This document shows positions 45,572 through 55,255 of a DNA stretch of 64,000 nucleotides, one piece after another. The notes beneath the pieces were generated by a model, which was not told where the DNA came from, made no database searches, and was given only the letters and a program-made list of their open reading frames with translations. The stretch covers positions 186,001 through 250,000 of the forward strand of contig NZ_CP045245.1 of NCBI RefSeq assembly GCF_009720485.1, read 5' to 3'. The DNA comes from Cellulomonas sp. JZ18. GTDB lineage: Bacteria; Actinomycetota; Actinomycetes; Actinomycetales; Cellulomonadaceae. Within the stretch, counting starts at the first letter, position 1; the number at the start of each line of letters is the position of its first letter. The position numbers and the translations under genes are program-made.

Positions 45572-45658
45572 AAGTCACGACATCGGATGACTTGTCGGTC
45601 CCCGCCCGTGACCTCACGACGGACCGCGTCCGGGACCTCCGCGGGCGCGACGTAGCAT
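45572..45658 (+). promoter_or_regulatory. Inverted repeat and -10 upstream of the MetE-like gene
   Basis: AAGTCA (45572-45577) and TGACTT (45588-45593) form an inverted repeat with a 10-bp spacer containing CATCGGATG. TAGCAT at 45653-45658 is a good -10 whose start point would fall on or next to GTG 45667, giving a leaderless mRNA. The repeat is between divergent genes and could serve either. Confidence 0.45.
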
Positions 45659-45666
45659 CACGCGAC

Positions 45667-46863
45667 GTGAGCACCCCCATCGCCACCACGCACGCCGGCT
45701 CCCTGCCCCGCACGCCCGAGCTCATCGCCGCGAACGCCGCGCGCGCGGCGGGGGAGCGGCGCGAGGACTGGGACGAGTTCCTGCGGGCGCAGGTCGTCGC
45801 GCTCGTGCAGCGGCAGGTGGACCTCGGCATCACCGTCCCGGGCGACGGCGAGTACGGGAAGTCGATGAGCAGCGCGGTCGACTTCGGTGCGTGGTGGTCG
45901 TACTCGTTCCAGCGCACCGGCGGGCTCGAGCTCGACACGTCGATGGCCTGGGCGACCGAGCAGCGCCTGTCGTCCCCGGGCGACCTGCGCACCACCGGGT
46001 TCCTGCACCGGCGCGACCAGCAGCGGTTCGCGCAGGCGTACCGCGACCCGGACTCCGGGGTCATGTCCGGCGAGGCTCCCGCGAACTTCCCCAAGGCGAC
46101 GGGTCCGCTGACGTACACGGGCCAGACGGCCATCGCCGCGGACGTCGCGAACCTGCGCGCCGCCCTCGACGCCACCGGTGCCTCGACCGGCTTCATCACC
46201 TCGATCGCCCCGGGCTCGGCCGCCCGCCTCGCGAACGAGTACTACGCGACCGACCGCGACTACCTGTTCGCGTGGGCCGACGTGCTGCGCGAGGAGTACC
46301 GCGCGATCCTCGACGCCGGCCTCGTGCTGCAGGTGGACGACCCGTCGATGGCGGAGAACTGGGACCAGATCGAGCCCGAGCCGTCCCTCGACGACTACCT
46401 CGCGTTCACCGCGCTGCGCGTCGAGGCCCTCAACCACGCGCTGCGCGACCTGCCGAAGGACCGCATCCGCTTCCACCTGTGCTGGGGCTCCTGGCACGGC
46501 CCGCACACCACCGACCTGCCGATGGCGGACATCGTGTCGACGATGCTCGAGGTGCACGCCGGCGCGTTCTCGTTCGAGGCCGCGAACGTGCGGCACGAGC
46601 ACGAGTACCGGGTGTGGGACGACGTCACGCTGCCCGCGGGCGCCGTGATCCTGCCCGGTGTGGTCTCGCACGCGACGAACGTCGTCGAGCACCCGGAGCT
46701 CGTGGCGGAGCGGATCGAGCGGTTCGCGACGCGCGTCGGCCCGCAGAACGTGGTCGCGTCGACGGACTGCGGGCTCGGCGGGCGCGTCCACCCGCAGATC
46801 GCGTGGGCGAAGCTGGAGTCCCTCACGGAGGGTGCCCGCCTGGCGGGCGACCGCCTGGGCTGA
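45667..46863 (+). CDS. Cobalamin-independent methionine synthase-like protein
   Basis: 398 residues from GTG at 45667 (VSTPIATTHAGSLPRTPEL). A longer frame upstream is open but the -10 at 45653 argues for this start. TIM-barrel of the MetE C-terminal type with zinc ligands in FHLCWGSWHGPH (H-x-C) and VASTDCGLGG (Cys), plus the GDGEYGK motif. It lacks the N-terminal half of MetE, so it is one of the short homologues whose methyl or alkyl donors differ. Methionine synthesis is not proven. It is divergent from the aminopeptidase gene. Confidence 0.87.
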   Translation: MSTPIATTHAGSLPRTPELIAANAARAAGERREDWDEFLRAQVVALVQRQVDLGITVPGDGEYGKSMSSAVDFGAWWSYSFQRTGGLELDTSMAWATEQRLSSPGDLRTTGFLHRRDQQRFAQAYRDPDSGVMSGEAPANFPKATGPLTYTGQTAIAADVANLRAALDATGASTGFITSIAPGSAARLANEYYATDRDYLFAWADVLREEYRAILDAGLVLQVDDPSMAENWDQIEPEPSLDDYLAFTALRVEALNHALRDLPKDRIRFHLCWGSWHGPHTTDLPMADIVSTMLEVHAGAFSFEAANVRHEHEYRVWDDVTLPAGAVILPGVVSHATNVVEHPELVAERIERFATRVGPQNVVASTDCGLGGRVHPQIAWAKLESLTEGARLAGDRLG

Positions 46864-47005
46864 CGTTGGGGGGCGGCGGGACGGACGTCCGTCGCAACGC
46901 GGCCGGGCCGTGCGGTGGGGTGGGCGGGACGAGCCGCACGCCCGTCCACTCCTCCTCGTCCGCCGGCGGGCTCGTCCGGCGCGCAACCGGGGGCTGCTCG
47001 TCGGC

Positions 47006-47191
47006 GTGACGGGGTCGGGCAACCGGAGCCTCGGCCGGTACCACCAGCACGCGGCGCGCGAGATCGCGACCCGCTCGGGCCGCCCGGTGCTGCTCGAGCT
47101 CGAGCTCCCGGGCACCCCCGGGGACGTCGCCCAGGCGCAGCGCGTCCTCGCCGACCTCGCCGGGGCGCTCGCGCACCGGCACGCGTCCTGA
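47006..47191 (+). CDS. Possible small protein
   Basis: 61 residues from GTG 47006 (VTGSGNRSLGRYHQHAAREI). It has a helix-rich composition with ordered hydrophobic positions (VLLELELPGTPGDVAQAQRVLADLAGALAH), unlike the Arg/Ala noise of other frames here. There is no ribosome site or known family. It fills part of the 398-bp gap after the MetE-like gene; the rest shows no clear feature. Confidence 0.35.
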   Translation: MTGSGNRSLGRYHQHAAREIATRSGRPVLLELELPGTPGDVAQAQRVLADLAGALAHRHAS

Positions 47192-47261
47192 CGCGCCGCG
47201 CCCCGGGTGCGCGGGGCCGCCGGGGCGCGCACCGTGGAGGCATGACGACGGGGGCGGCGGC

Positions 47262-47396
47262 GTGAGGGGCAGCGGGCACCACGAGCCGTGGGGCGACGAG
47301 CGGCGGACCCGGCAGCTCGCGCGGGTGCTGGTGTGGCTCGGAGCCGTGGTCGTGCTCGGCGCGGTGTTCGCGATCGTGTACGTGCTCGCGAGCTGA
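47262..47396 (+). CDS. Small single-pass membrane protein
   Basis: 44 residues from GTG 47262: a polar, charged start (HHEPWGDERRTRQLARV) then one membrane helix (WLGAVVVLGAVFAIVYVLA). ATG 47242 opens a 7-codon frame whose stop overlaps this GTG. One extra base in the G-run 47250-47254 would fuse both into a 51-residue protein with GGAGG directly in front. Either coupling or another homopolymer error. Confidence 0.5.
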   Translation: MRGSGHHEPWGDERRTRQLARVLVWLGAVVVLGAVFAIVYVLAS

Positions 47397-47441
47397 CGGG
47401 ACGTCCAGGGCCGTCCCGCGCCACGCCGGGACGACGCCGGT

Positions 47442-47459
47442 CGCACCAGGGCTGGTGCG
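47442..47459. terminator. Short hairpin before the DUF11 gene
   Basis: CGCACCA-GGGC-TGGTGCG, a 7-bp stem with a 4-nt loop, 45 bp after the small membrane protein stop and 45 bp before the DUF11 start. It could end the upstream transcript or act in the leader of the next. Confidence 0.4.
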
Positions 47460-47503
47460 GTTCCTCCCGAGGTGTCGAGAATGGCCTGGCATCGGGGGGT
47501 GTC

Positions 47504-50500
47504 ATGGGGGACAGGCGTACGAGGTGGTCCGCGGTCGTCGCGGTGCTGGTGCTCGCGCTCGGGGGGCTCGTCGGCTCGGTGCCGACCGCGACGGCGGCGC
47601 CCACGGTGCCGTTCACCGCGAAGTTCTCGGCCAACGCGAACGGCTCGATCGTCACGGTCGGCAACAACCTGCTGACGTGCCGGGCCGGCGGCGACTGCGC
47701 GGCGGCGCGCGCGGGCGCCGCGCGGGACAACAACGGCTACACGATGGTCGACCTCGACGCGGACGCGGACCCCGCCACCCGGAACTCGTCGATGTCGCGC
47801 CTCGACCTGCCCGCCGGGTCGACCGTGCTGTGGGCGGGGCTGTACTGGGGGGCGCGGTTGCAGGCCGGTGCGGGCGGCAGCGGCGGCAGCGCGGCCGCGA
47901 TCGACCGCATGTCGCTGCGCGCCCCCGGCGACACCGCCTACCGGACGGTCGCCGCGAGCACGGCGGCGCGCGACCAGTTCGGGCCGAACGGCACGAGCTA
48001 CGGCGCCTACCAGCGGTTCGCCGACGTCACCTCGCTCGTGCAGCAGGCGGGCGTCGGCGAGTACTGGGGCGCGGACGTCGAGGCGGCGACCGGCGCGGAC
48101 CGGTACGCGGGCTGGGCCATGACGGTCGTGTACAGCGCGCCCGGCATCCCGCTGCGCAACCTCACGGTGTTCGACGGGTTCGACGTGGTGGGTGCGCGCA
48201 ACCCGCAGAGCGTCACCGTCTCCGGCTTCCGGGCGCCGCTCGCGGGCACCGTCGACGCGCAGCTGACGATGGTCGCGTACGAGGGCGACCTGGCCCAGAC
48301 CGGCGACTTCACCCGCCTCGTGAACACCCAGCTCGCGACCGCCCTGTCGCCCGGGTCCAACTTCTTCGACAGCGCCAACGGGCTGTCCGGCCAGTCGGTG
48401 CAGAGCCGCACCCCGGCGGACCGCAACATGCTCGGGTTCGACATCAAGAACCTCGGCGCCTCCGGTGCGATCCCGAACGGGGCGACGAGCGCGCGCTTCA
48501 CGTTCAGCAGCAACGGCGACGTGTACTACCCGGGTGTCGTCGGCATGGCGATCAACCTGTACGCGCCCGACTTCACGGCGTCCTCGAAGACCGTCACGAA
48601 CCTCGGCGGCAGCACGCCCGCCCGTCCGGGCGACACGCTGCAGTACACGCTCAACTACGCGAACACCGGGCAGGACCCGGCCACGGACGTCGTCTCGCGC
48701 GACGTGCTGCCGCCGGGCACGACGTACGTGCCCGGCTCGCTCGCGGTCGTCGAGCCGGCGACGGGGGCGACGCGGGCCGTGACCGACGCGCCCGGCGACG
48801 ACGCGGGCGAGTACGACGCCGCGACCCGCACGGTCCGCGTCCGCCTCGGTGGCGGCGCGACCGCGACCACCGGTGGCCGGATGGCCTGCTCGGGCACCGG
48901 CTGCACCGACGACGGCACGTCCCGGACCGCGTACACGTTCCAGGTGACGCTCGACGACGCGGCCGGCGGCACCACCGTGACGAACCAGGCCGACCTCGAC
49001 TACCGCACGGGCACCACCGGCATCGGCGCGACCTACGCGAGCAACCCGGCCGCCGTGGACGTCGTCGCCCGGGCGGACCTCGTCGTCACGAAGGACGTCA
49101 CGCCCGACCCCGTCCCGGCCGGCGGGGCGGTGGTCAGCACGGTGACGGTGACGAACACCGGGCCCAACCCGGCGACCGGCACCACGCTGCGCGACCCCAC
49201 GGTCGCGGGCGTGACGGTCGAGCGGGTGGACGCGCCGCCGGGCGTCACCTGCACGCTCGAGGTCGTCTGCACGCTCGGCACGCTGCCGGTCGGCGCCCCC
49301 GTCACGGTGACGATCCACGGCCGGACGGCGCCCGGCAGCACGCTGACGGACGTCACCAACGTCGCGGACGTGAGCACGACGGCGTTCGACCCCGACCTCA
49401 CCACGAACGTCGCGAGCGACACCGCCGCCGTGGCGCGGCTCGCGGACGTGTCCGTGGCGAAGTCCGTGTCACCGGCGACGGCCCCCGCGGGCGCCACGGT
49501 GACGGCGACGCTCACGGTCACCAACGCGGGCCCGTCCGACGCGCAGGACGTCGTCCTCACCGACGCCGTCGCCGACCCGACGCAGCTGACGCTCGGCGCC
49601 GTGACCGGCACCACGGGCGGTGCGACGTGCGCGCCGCCCCAGAGCGGCAGCGTGCGCTGCACCGTCCCGACGCTGGCCGTGGGCGCCACCGCCACCGTCA
49701 CGGTCGAGGGCGTGCTCGCCGCGGAGCTGCGGGCCGGCGTCGCCGTCGCCGACACGGCCACCGTCACGGCCGGCACCCCCGACCCGGACCCGGCCGACAA
49801 CAGCGCGAGCGCCCAGGTGACGACGACGGCCCCGCAGGCCGACCTGCGGCTGGCGAAGACCGCACCCGGCAGCGTCGTCGCGGGCTCGACGATCACGTGG
49901 ACGCTCGTGGCGGGCAACTGGGGCCCGTCGGACGCGCGCGCCTCGACGATCACCGACGTCGTGCCCGTCGGCGTGACGGCGACGTCCGTGTCGAGCGACC
50001 GGGGGACCTGCTCGATCCGGCAGGACGAGCCCGCACCCGGCCGGCAGCGGGTGGTGTGCGCCGTGCGCGGGTTCCCGGCCGCGAGCGGCGGGGGCACGCA
50101 GCCGGGCGGCACCGCGACGGTCACCGTGACCGGGACGGTCGCGCCCGACTTCCCCGCGGACCAGGTCGTCAACACCGGCAGCGTGCAGTCCATCGACGCC
50201 GACCCGGTGCCCGCGAACAACACGGCCACCACGACCACACCCGTGACGCGCGCGTTCGACCTCGCGGTGTCGAAGCGGGCGAACCGGACCTCGCTGCCCG
50301 GCGCGGCGCCGCGCCCCGTGGAGTACACCGTCACGGTCACCAACGACGGGCCCTCCGCAGCGCGGGACGTCGCGGTGCGCGACCTGGTGCCGCTGGTGCT
50401 GAGCTTCGACGGCGCGACCGCCGAGGGCGGCACGTGCGACACGAGCCAGGTGACGACGCCGCAGCCGGACGCCCCGGACCACGGCCTGCTGACGTGCACG

Positions 50501-53500
50501 CTGCCGGGGCCGATCGCACCGGGCGGGTCGGCGACGGTCGTGGTGCGCACGACCGCCGAGACGGTCCTCGAGGGCGGGCCGGAGGTCACCGAGACGGTGA
50601 CGGTCTCCGCACCCGGCGAGGGCCCCACCGGGAACAACACGGCGACGTGGACCCTGCGGGGCGAGCCGTACGTCGACCTCGCGCTCGGCAAGACCGCGCC
50701 CGCGACCGTCACGGCCGGGACCGACGGCGTCTACCGCCTCACGGTCACGAACCACCCGCCGGCCCCGGAGGAGGAGCAGCTCGTCGCGCCGCCGCCGGAC
50801 GTGGTCGACACGCTGCCCGCGGGTGTCACGTTCCTCGGCGCGAGCGTCGTCGGGTCGACCGCGGAGCCCGACTGCACCGTCGTCGGGCAGGAGGTCACGT
50901 GCCGCCTGCCGGCCGACATCGCACCGGGCGAGACGGTCACGGTGGACATGGCGGTGCGCTTCGCACCCGACCTGGCGAACGGCGCGGCGGTCGTCAACAC
51001 CGCCCGGGTCGTGAGCCAGGGCACGAGCCCCGACCCGGTGCCGGAGAACGACGTGGCGACCGCGACGAGCACCGTGGTCGCGCAGGCGGACGTGCTCGTC
51101 GCGGACATGGTCGTCACGGCGCCCGACCCCGCGGTGGCCGGTGCGGGCACCCGGCGCACGGTCGCGTTCACGCTGCGCAACGACGGCCCGTCGCTGGCAC
51201 GGGACGTGACGTTCCGGCACGAGATCGACCTCGACGCGGCCGTCGACGCGAGCACGCTGCCCGAGGCCTGCTCGCTCGACGACGGCGAGCTGGTCTGCGC
51301 GATCGACGGGGCCGACCTCGCCCCCGGCGAGGAGGTCGCGATCGCGTTCGACCTCCTGCTCGCCGGGTACGTGGCGCCGGGCACCTACACGGCCCGCACG
51401 GAGGTGTTCACGACCACGCCGGACGTCGACCTCGAGAACAACGTCGCGACGGCGACCACGCCCGTGACGGCGGCGCGCACCGACCTGCGCGTCGAGAAGA
51501 GCGCGCTCGGCACCGTGCCGAACCCGAACGGGGACGGGCACCCCGCGTACGTCGCCGGCCGCCCTTTCGCGTACCGGCTCGCGGTGTCCGTGCCGAACGT
51601 GCCGGGCGGCGGCGTGGCGGACGCGCGGCAGGTGGTCATCGACGACCCGGTGCCCGCCGGGTTCGTGCCGACGTCCGCGAGCACGACGCAGGGCACCTGC
51701 ACGGTCGGCCCGGTGCGGGTCACGTGCCGGCTGGGCACCGTCGCCGCGTGGCCGGGCAGCGCCGAGCCCGTCGTCGTCACCGTGTACGGGGTCGTCGACG
51801 TCAGCGCGGAGGGCGAGCAGGTCCTCAACACCGCGACGGCGACGTCGCCGACCCCGGACCTGGCGGGAGACCCGACCGAGGTCGCCGCGTCCGTCGCCGT
51901 CGACGTCGTCGAGCAGGCCGACCTGCAGCTGACCAAGCGGGCCGACGCCCCGGTGTCCCAGGCCGGCGGCGCCGTCGGGTTCACCCTCACGACGGTGAAC
52001 GCCGGGCCGTCGGACGTCGAGAACGCCGTCGTCACCGACACGCTGCCCGCGGGCCTGACGCTCGACGCGGCGGCGTCGCCGGGCTGCACCGTGACCGGCG
52101 GCGACCCCGCGACGGGGCAGGAGGTCGTCTGCGCGCTGGGGGCGGTGGGCGTCGGCGCGTCCGTGTCCGTCCGGGTGGTCGCCACGACGTCGCCGTTCGA
52201 GCCGGTGCGGGACGTGGTGAACAGGGCCACCGTCGCGTCGCGGCCCCCCGCGGGCGAGGACCCCGCGACCGACCCGGAGCCCGGCAACAACACCGCGAGC
52301 GCGTCCGTGCGCATCGAGCGCCTCGCCGACGCGGCGATCACGTCGTCGGTCAGCACGACCACGCCGGCCGCCGGTGGCCGCATCACGATCACGGGCTCCA
52401 CCATCAACAACGGACCGTCCGCGGCGTGGGGCACCACGGGTGACATCACGTTCCCGCCGGGCTTCGTGCCCGTGAGCGCGGACGTCCCGCTCAACACGTG
52501 CACGTGGGACAGGACGCCCCCGGCGGACCCGACGAGCGTGCCCTGGCAGGACGTCTCCTACGTCCTGCACTGCGAGCCCCTGGACCCGTCGCAGCCGTGG
52601 CCGCCCGGCGTCGCGTCCACGTCGGTGGTCGTCATGCACATCCCCGAGGACACCCCGGAGGGCTTCTACACCGGCACGGCGTCGAACCGGACGAGCACGC
52701 CCGAGGTGACGCTCGAGAACAACACGACGTCGCAGACCGTCTACGTCCAGCACGTGTCCGACACCCGGGTCGTCAAGACCCTCGTCGAGCCGGACCCCCT
52801 GCAGGCGGGGCGGCCGGCGACGTGGCGGCTGACGGTGACGAACGACGGCCCGTCCGACGCGGAGAACGTCGTCATCGCGGACACGGTGCCGCCGGGGACG
52901 ACCTACGTCTCCGCCCAGGTCGACGGTGGCGCCGTGTGCCCGGACCCGGAGACGCACAGCACCGAGCAGGGCGACACCGAGACGCTCCTGCGCTGCCCGG
53001 TAGGCACGCTCGAGCCCGGGGCGTCGGCGTCGGCGCTCGTGACCCTGCTCGTCGACCCCGGCCTGACGGGGGCGGAGCTCTGCAACGCCGCGCTCGTCGG
53101 GTCCGGCTCGCTGGACCCCGACGCCGCGGACAACCAGGCGCAGGTGTGCGGGACGGTGGTGCCGCCGCCGGCCGCGGACGTCGCCATCACGCTCGGCCCG
53201 CAGACGCAGACCGTCGCGTCGGGCGGCACGTTCGCGCTCGACGCGACCGTCCGCAACGACGGCCCCGGGCTCGCGACGGACGTCGTCGCGACGATCGAGC
53301 TGCCGGCCGGCTACTCGGGGTACAGCGGCGTGGCGGTGACGTGGCCCGACGGGCGGACGCAGCCCGCGGACTGCGTCGTCGGCTCCCTGGTCTGCACGGT
53401 CGGCGACCTCGCGCCGGGTGAGCAGGTCGTCTACCGGCTCGTCGGCACGGTGCACGGCGAGCCCGGTGCCGCGCTCGTCCTCTCCGGCACGACCACGCAC

Positions 53501-53770
53501 GGCGAGCCCGACCCCGAGCCGGCGAACGACACCGCGGCGGCCGCGGTGCGGCTCCTCGTCGGGGAGGCTCCGCCGCCGACCTCGCCGCCGGCCACGCCGC
53601 CGGCGGCCGGTGCCGGCGCGGACGACCCCCCGACGAGGGGCTGGGCGTCGCCGTCCCGGCGGCTGTCGAGCACGGGTGCGGACGTCCTGGGGCTCGTGGT
53701 CCTCGCGGCGGCCGCGGTGGGCGCCGGGGCGGGCCTGCTGCGGGCGCGGCAGGTGCGCGGCCGGGCCTGA
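47504..53770 (+). CDS. Giant DUF11-repeat surface protein with LSSTG sorting-like signal
   Basis: 2088 residues from ATG at 47504 (MGDRRTRWSAVVAVLVLALGG, signal peptide). Residues about 30-360 form a lead domain (YWGARLQAGAGGSGG, FDGFDVVGARNPQSVTVSGF). Then come more than ten DUF11 Ig-like repeats, recognisable by alternating DLxxTK or DLAVSKR openings, VTVTNxGPS, DxxPxG and NTAxV/NNTA closings. The C-terminus RRLSSTGADVLGLVVLAAAAVGAGAGLLRARQVRGRA (key part LSSTG, then helix, then basic tail) looks like a variant sortase signal. Probably a wall-anchored stalk or adhesin; ligand unknown. Monocistronic. Confidence 0.9.
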   Translation: MGDRRTRWSAVVAVLVLALGGLVGSVPTATAAPTVPFTAKFSANANGSIVTVGNNLLTCRAGGDCAAARAGAARDNNGYTMVDLDADADPATRNSSMSRLDLPAGSTVLWAGLYWGARLQAGAGGSGGSAAAIDRMSLRAPGDTAYRTVAASTAARDQFGPNGTSYGAYQRFADVTSLVQQAGVGEYWGADVEAATGADRYAGWAMTVVYSAPGIPLRNLTVFDGFDVVGARNPQSVTVSGFRAPLAGTVDAQLTMVAYEGDLAQTGDFTRLVNTQLATALSPGSNFFDSANGLSGQSVQSRTPADRNMLGFDIKNLGASGAIPNGATSARFTFSSNGDVYYPGVVGMAINLYAPDFTASSKTVTNLGGSTPARPGDTLQYTLNYANTGQDPATDVVSRDVLPPGTTYVPGSLAVVEPATGATRAVTDAPGDDAGEYDAATRTVRVRLGGGATATTGGRMACSGTGCTDDGTSRTAYTFQVTLDDAAGGTTVTNQADLDYRTGTTGIGATYASNPAAVDVVARADLVVTKDVTPDPVPAGGAVVSTVTVTNTGPNPATGTTLRDPTVAGVTVERVDAPPGVTCTLEVVCTLGTLPVGAPVTVTIHGRTAPGSTLTDVTNVADVSTTAFDPDLTTNVASDTAAVARLADVSVAKSVSPATAPAGATVTATLTVTNAGPSDAQDVVLTDAVADPTQLTLGAVTGTTGGATCAPPQSGSVRCTVPTLAVGATATVTVEGVLAAELRAGVAVADTATVTAGTPDPDPADNSASAQVTTTAPQADLRLAKTAPGSVVAGSTITWTLVAGNWGPSDARASTITDVVPVGVTATSVSSDRGTCSIRQDEPAPGRQRVVCAVRGFPAASGGGTQPGGTATVTVTGTVAPDFPADQVVNTGSVQSIDADPVPANNTATTTTPVTRAFDLAVSKRANRTSLPGAAPRPVEYTVTVTNDGPSAARDVAVRDLVPLVLSFDGATAEGGTCDTSQVTTPQPDAPDHGLLTCTLPGPIAPGGSATVVVRTTAETVLEGGPEVTETVTVSAPGEGPTGNNTATWTLRGEPYVDLALGKTAPATVTAGTDGVYRLTVTNHPPAPEEEQLVAPPPDVVDTLPAGVTFLGASVVGSTAEPDCTVVGQEVTCRLPADIAPGETVTVDMAVRFAPDLANGAAVVNTARVVSQGTSPDPVPENDVATATSTVVAQADVLVADMVVTAPDPAVAGAGTRRTVAFTLRNDGPSLARDVTFRHEIDLDAAVDASTLPEACSLDDGELVCAIDGADLAPGEEVAIAFDLLLAGYVAPGTYTARTEVFTTTPDVDLENNVATATTPVTAARTDLRVEKSALGTVPNPNGDGHPAYVAGRPFAYRLAVSVPNVPGGGVADARQVVIDDPVPAGFVPTSASTTQGTCTVGPVRVTCRLGTVAAWPGSAEPVVVTVYGVVDVSAEGEQVLNTATATSPTPDLAGDPTEVAASVAVDVVEQADLQLTKRADAPVSQAGGAVGFTLTTVNAGPSDVENAVVTDTLPAGLTLDAAASPGCTVTGGDPATGQEVVCALGAVGVGASVSVRVVATTSPFEPVRDVVNRATVASRPPAGEDPATDPEPGNNTASASVRIERLADAAITSSVSTTTPAAGGRITITGSTINNGPSAAWGTTGDITFPPGFVPVSADVPLNTCTWDRTPPADPTSVPWQDVSYVLHCEPLDPSQPWPPGVASTSVVVMHIPEDTPEGFYTGTASNRTSTPEVTLENNTTSQTVYVQHVSDTRVVKTLVEPDPLQAGRPATWRLTVTNDGPSDAENVVIADTVPPGTTYVSAQVDGGAVCPDPETHSTEQGDTETLLRCPVGTLEPGASASALVTLLVDPGLTGAELCNAALVGSGSLDPDAADNQAQVCGTVVPPPAADVAITLGPQTQTVASGGTFALDATVRNDGPGLATDVVATIELPAGYSGYSGVAVTWPDGRTQPADCVVGSLVCTVGDLAPGEQVVYRLVGTVHGEPGAALVLSGTTTHGEPDPEPANDTAAAAVRLLVGEAPPPTSPPATPPAAGAGADDPPTRGWASPSRRLSSTGADVLGLVVLAAAAVGAGAGLLRARQVRGRA

Positions 53771-53783
53771 CACCGCCGCGGGA

Positions 53784-53812
53784 GCCGGCCCGCCGGGTGA
53801 GCGCGGGCCGGC
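53784..53812. terminator. 10-bp hairpin between convergent genes
   Basis: GCCGGCCCGC pairs with GCGGGCCGGC around a 9-nt loop, between the DUF11 gene stop (53770) and the S33 peptidase stop (53828, minus). Confidence 0.7.
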
Positions 53813-53827
53813 GCCGTCAGCGTCCCG

Positions 53828-55120
53828 TCAGCGCCCCGTCACGCTCCAGCGTCCCGCGGTGAGGTCCCGCAGCCGCGGGAGGATCACGTCGCCCGCGACG
53901 CGCAGGCCGTCGTGCAGGTACTCGTTCGTGATCCACACCTGCGCGTTCCCGAGCCCGTCGGCGGTGCGCAGCGCGAGGTCGAGGTCGACGTACGGGTCGT
54001 CGACGTACTGCACCGCCGCGACCGGCACGTCGTTCGCCGCCAGGCGGTCGGCGTCGTAGAGCTCCGGCCACTCGTCGCGTGCCGCGAGCGCCTCGGCGGC
54101 GGCGCGGAACGGGCGCAGCGCCGCCACCTGCTCGTACATCCACGGGAAGACCGTCTCCCCGGTGAGCAGCAGCGGCCGGGCGTCCGGGGCGAACGCCGGG
54201 CGCCGCGCGTGCTCGCCGGCCGCCGCCCAGCCGGGCTCGCGCGGGCCGGAGTGGTAGATGACCTCCTGCAGCACCACGTACAGGGGGTTGGCGTCGAAGC
54301 CGGTGCGCCGCGCCACCTCGGCCAGGAACCCGTGCGCGGGCTCGCCGCGGCGGTCGAGCGCGGTGTCGAGCAGCCAGTGCAGCTCGTCCACGCCCGTGCT
54401 CATGCCCAGCGGCATGCCCAGGGTCTGCAGGCGCTCGACCGTCAGCTCCTCGCCCGTGGGCAGCATGACGCCGCCGGCCGCGACCCGGTCCGCGAGACGG
54501 CCGAGCAGCGCGACGTCGTCCGGGTGGGCGCGCGCGAACGCGCGGTTGCGCGCCTCCTGCCGGGGGTAGGTCGCCGCGTAGACGTCCTCCGCGCTCGCGC
54601 CGACCGGCGGCAGGCCGCCCGTGACCCAGCACGCCTCGAGCGCCTCCGGGTGCCGGGACAGGTACGTCAGCGTGAGGAACCCGCCGTACGACTGCCCGAG
54701 CGTCGTCCACCGCCGCCCGCCGTACACGGCGTGCCGCAGCGCCTCCGCGTCCTCGACGACCGCGTCCGCGCGGAAGCAGGCGAGGTAGTCCGCGGCCGTG
54801 GCGGCGTCGGCGAGGGCCGCGACGTCGGTCCCGTCCACGCGTCCCGAGCGGCCGGTGCCGCGCTGGTCGAGCAGCACCACGCGGTGGGTGGGCAGCAGCG
54901 CGGACCACCAGCCTCCCGCGGGCATCGGCCGCGGGGCCGCGCCGCCCGGCCCGCCCTGCAGGAACAGCACGAGCGGCAGGTCGTCGCGGTCCTTCTCCGG
55001 GTCGACGATCTCGCGCGCGAACACCTCGAGGGAGCCGAAGCGGTGCGGGTCGGCCCGGTCGACGGGCACCTCGACGCGGTGCTCGCGCACCCGGAACCCC
55101 GTCATCGCGTACTCGCTCAC
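53828..55120 (-). CDS. S33 prolyl aminopeptidase-like alpha/beta-hydrolase
   Basis: 430 residues from GTG 55120 (VSEYAMTGFRVREHRVEVPV). Motifs of S33 peptidases: the oxyanion strand LFLQGGPGG, LLDQRGTGRS, nucleophile elbow LGQSYGGFL, Asp in QYVDDPYVD and His in NEYLHDGLRV. The family removes N-terminal proline or other residues from peptides. No signal peptide, so probably cytoplasmic. Length fits the larger, cap-containing members. Overlapping CGTCAGCG-like repeats at its stop codon (53815-53840) may reflect local slippage. Confidence 0.9.
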   Translation of the reverse strand: MSEYAMTGFRVREHRVEVPVDRADPHRFGSLEVFAREIVDPEKDRDDLPLVLFLQGGPGGAAPRPMPAGGWWSALLPTHRVVLLDQRGTGRSGRVDGTDVAALADAATAADYLACFRADAVVEDAEALRHAVYGGRRWTTLGQSYGGFLTLTYLSRHPEALEACWVTGGLPPVGASAEDVYAATYPRQEARNRAFARAHPDDVALLGRLADRVAAGGVMLPTGEELTVERLQTLGMPLGMSTGVDELHWLLDTALDRRGEPAHGFLAEVARRTGFDANPLYVVLQEVIYHSGPREPGWAAAGEHARRPAFAPDARPLLLTGETVFPWMYEQVAALRPFRAAAEALAARDEWPELYDADRLAANDVPVAAVQYVDDPYVDLDLALRTADGLGNAQVWITNEYLHDGLRVAGDVILPRLRDLTAGRWSVTGR

Positions 55121-55255
55121 CGGTTCACCCTACGAGCGCGGCCGCGGTGCGCACTGGTCCCCGTCCCGGCCTCGTCCGCCCGCCGCCCCCGCGGTGCGAG
55201 GGCGCGCGGGTACGCGGGGTGCGCTCGCGGACCGGGGTGCGCGGTCGCCCCGGCG

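Noticed and set aside
45592..45666. Longer N-terminus of the MetE-like protein
   Set aside because: The frame is open, but a -10 lies inside it 9 bp before GTG 45667, and the extra residues are Arg/Asp-rich without homology features.
47455..52443. 1662-codon frame overlapping the DUF11 gene
   Set aside because: An Arg/Gly-rich alternative reading of the repeated DUF11 codons with no signal or domains.
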